From Plasticicumulans acidivorans (GTDB taxonomy: Bacteria; Pseudomonadota; Gammaproteobacteria; Competibacterales; Competibacteraceae): a DNA stretch of 64,000 nt. The notes beneath the pieces are model-generated. The model made no database searches, was not told where the DNA came from, and saw only the letters and a program-made list of their open reading frames with translations. The stretch covers positions 462,107-526,106 of the forward strand of contig NZ_QGTJ01000003.1 in assembly GCF_003182095.1 (NCBI RefSeq), written 5' to 3'. Below, piece after piece: positions 63,906-64,000 of this stretch. Within the stretch, counting starts at the first letter, position 1, and each line of letters begins with the position of its first letter. Both the position numbers and the translations under genes were made by a program.

Positions 63906-64000
63906 TCAGTCCGCGTACACCGGGAAGCGCGCGCACAGCGCCGCCACTTCCCCGCGCACCCGCGCGATCGTCGCCTCGGCCTCCCCCGCCGCCAGCGCAT
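63906..64000 (-). CDS. glyA: Serine hydroxymethyltransferase (C-terminal end, cut by window edge)
   Basis: Only the last 31 codons are present. The frame ends ARVRGEVAALCARFPVYAD, matching the conserved GlyA C terminus (KVxxICxRFPVY). The position before nrdR is the standard place for glyA. Too little is present to say more about its catalytic parts. Confidence 0.85.
   Translation of the reverse strand, partial: ALAAGEAEATIARVRGEVAALCARFPVYAD

Overview
The window is chromosomal, high-GC (roughly two-thirds G+C by eye) DNA from a Gram-negative bacterium. Gene content and order point to the Gammaproteobacteria: rpoS-nlpD-pcm-surE, truD-ispF, ispD-ftsB-eno-pyrG, tilS-accA, dnaE-rnhB-lpxB-lpxA-fabZ-lpxD-skp-bamA-rseP-dxr-cdsA-uppS-frr-pyrH-tsf-rpsB, the divergent map-glnD pair, and glyA-nrdR-ribD-ribB-ribH-nusB are all recognisable blocks of that class. 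RpoS, FtsB, GcvR and a CpxR/CpxA-like pair agree with this. I cannot name the genus; a high-GC, deep-branching order is only a guess. Both window edges cut genes (hom on the left, glyA on the right).

Layout. 1-2.4 kb: amino acid genes hom and alaC, divergent from a small Mth938-domain protein. 2.4-5.9 kb: the rpoS stationary-phase block, on the minus strand. 6-7.5 kb: an opposite-strand islet of three genes (Smr nuclease-like, WbuC-type cupin, small membrane-anchored protein). 7.5-16.2 kb: minus-strand housekeeping genes for tRNA modification, the MEP isoprenoid pathway, FtsB, enolase, CTP synthase, TilS and AccA. 16.3-23.2 kb: a MacAB-TolC-like efflux operon divergent from a CpxR/CpxA-like two-component pair, with a perfect GTAAA-N5-GTAAA direct repeat between them; this cassette and gpt separate accA from dnaE. 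23.2-41.7 kb: one long minus-strand block for DNA replication, lipid A, outer-membrane assembly, isoprenoid and phospholipid synthesis, and translation. 41.9-51 kb: map, glnD and the complete pstSCAB-phoU phosphate operon on the plus strand, closed by a strong terminator. 51-59.6 kb: mixed small genes (host-attachment family protein, membrane protein, DUF1992, GcvR-like, DUF2237, AEC transporter, two alpha/beta hydrolases, RhlE-type helicase, a FadR-type regulator and a universal stress protein). 59.7-64 kb: nusB, ribH, a RibB-RibA fusion with a degenerate RibA half, ribD, nrdR and the end of glyA.

How the genes work together. The central block builds the envelope: FabZ, LpxD, LpxA and LpxB make lipid A precursors; Skp and BamA insert outer-membrane proteins; RseP signals envelope stress; Dxr, IspD and IspF feed isoprenoid synthesis for UppS; CdsA supplies CDP-diacylglycerol. 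PstSCAB-PhoU and GlnD handle phosphate and nitrogen status. No tRNA, rRNA, insertion sequence, prophage or CRISPR array was seen.

I did not find a wholly new system. The observations most worth checking are a roughly 150-residue insertion inside NusB, the RibBX-type fusion with no riboflavin synthase gene beside it, the Cpx-like/efflux cassette with its repeat, and two matching operator-like sites in front of an orphan FadR-family regulator.
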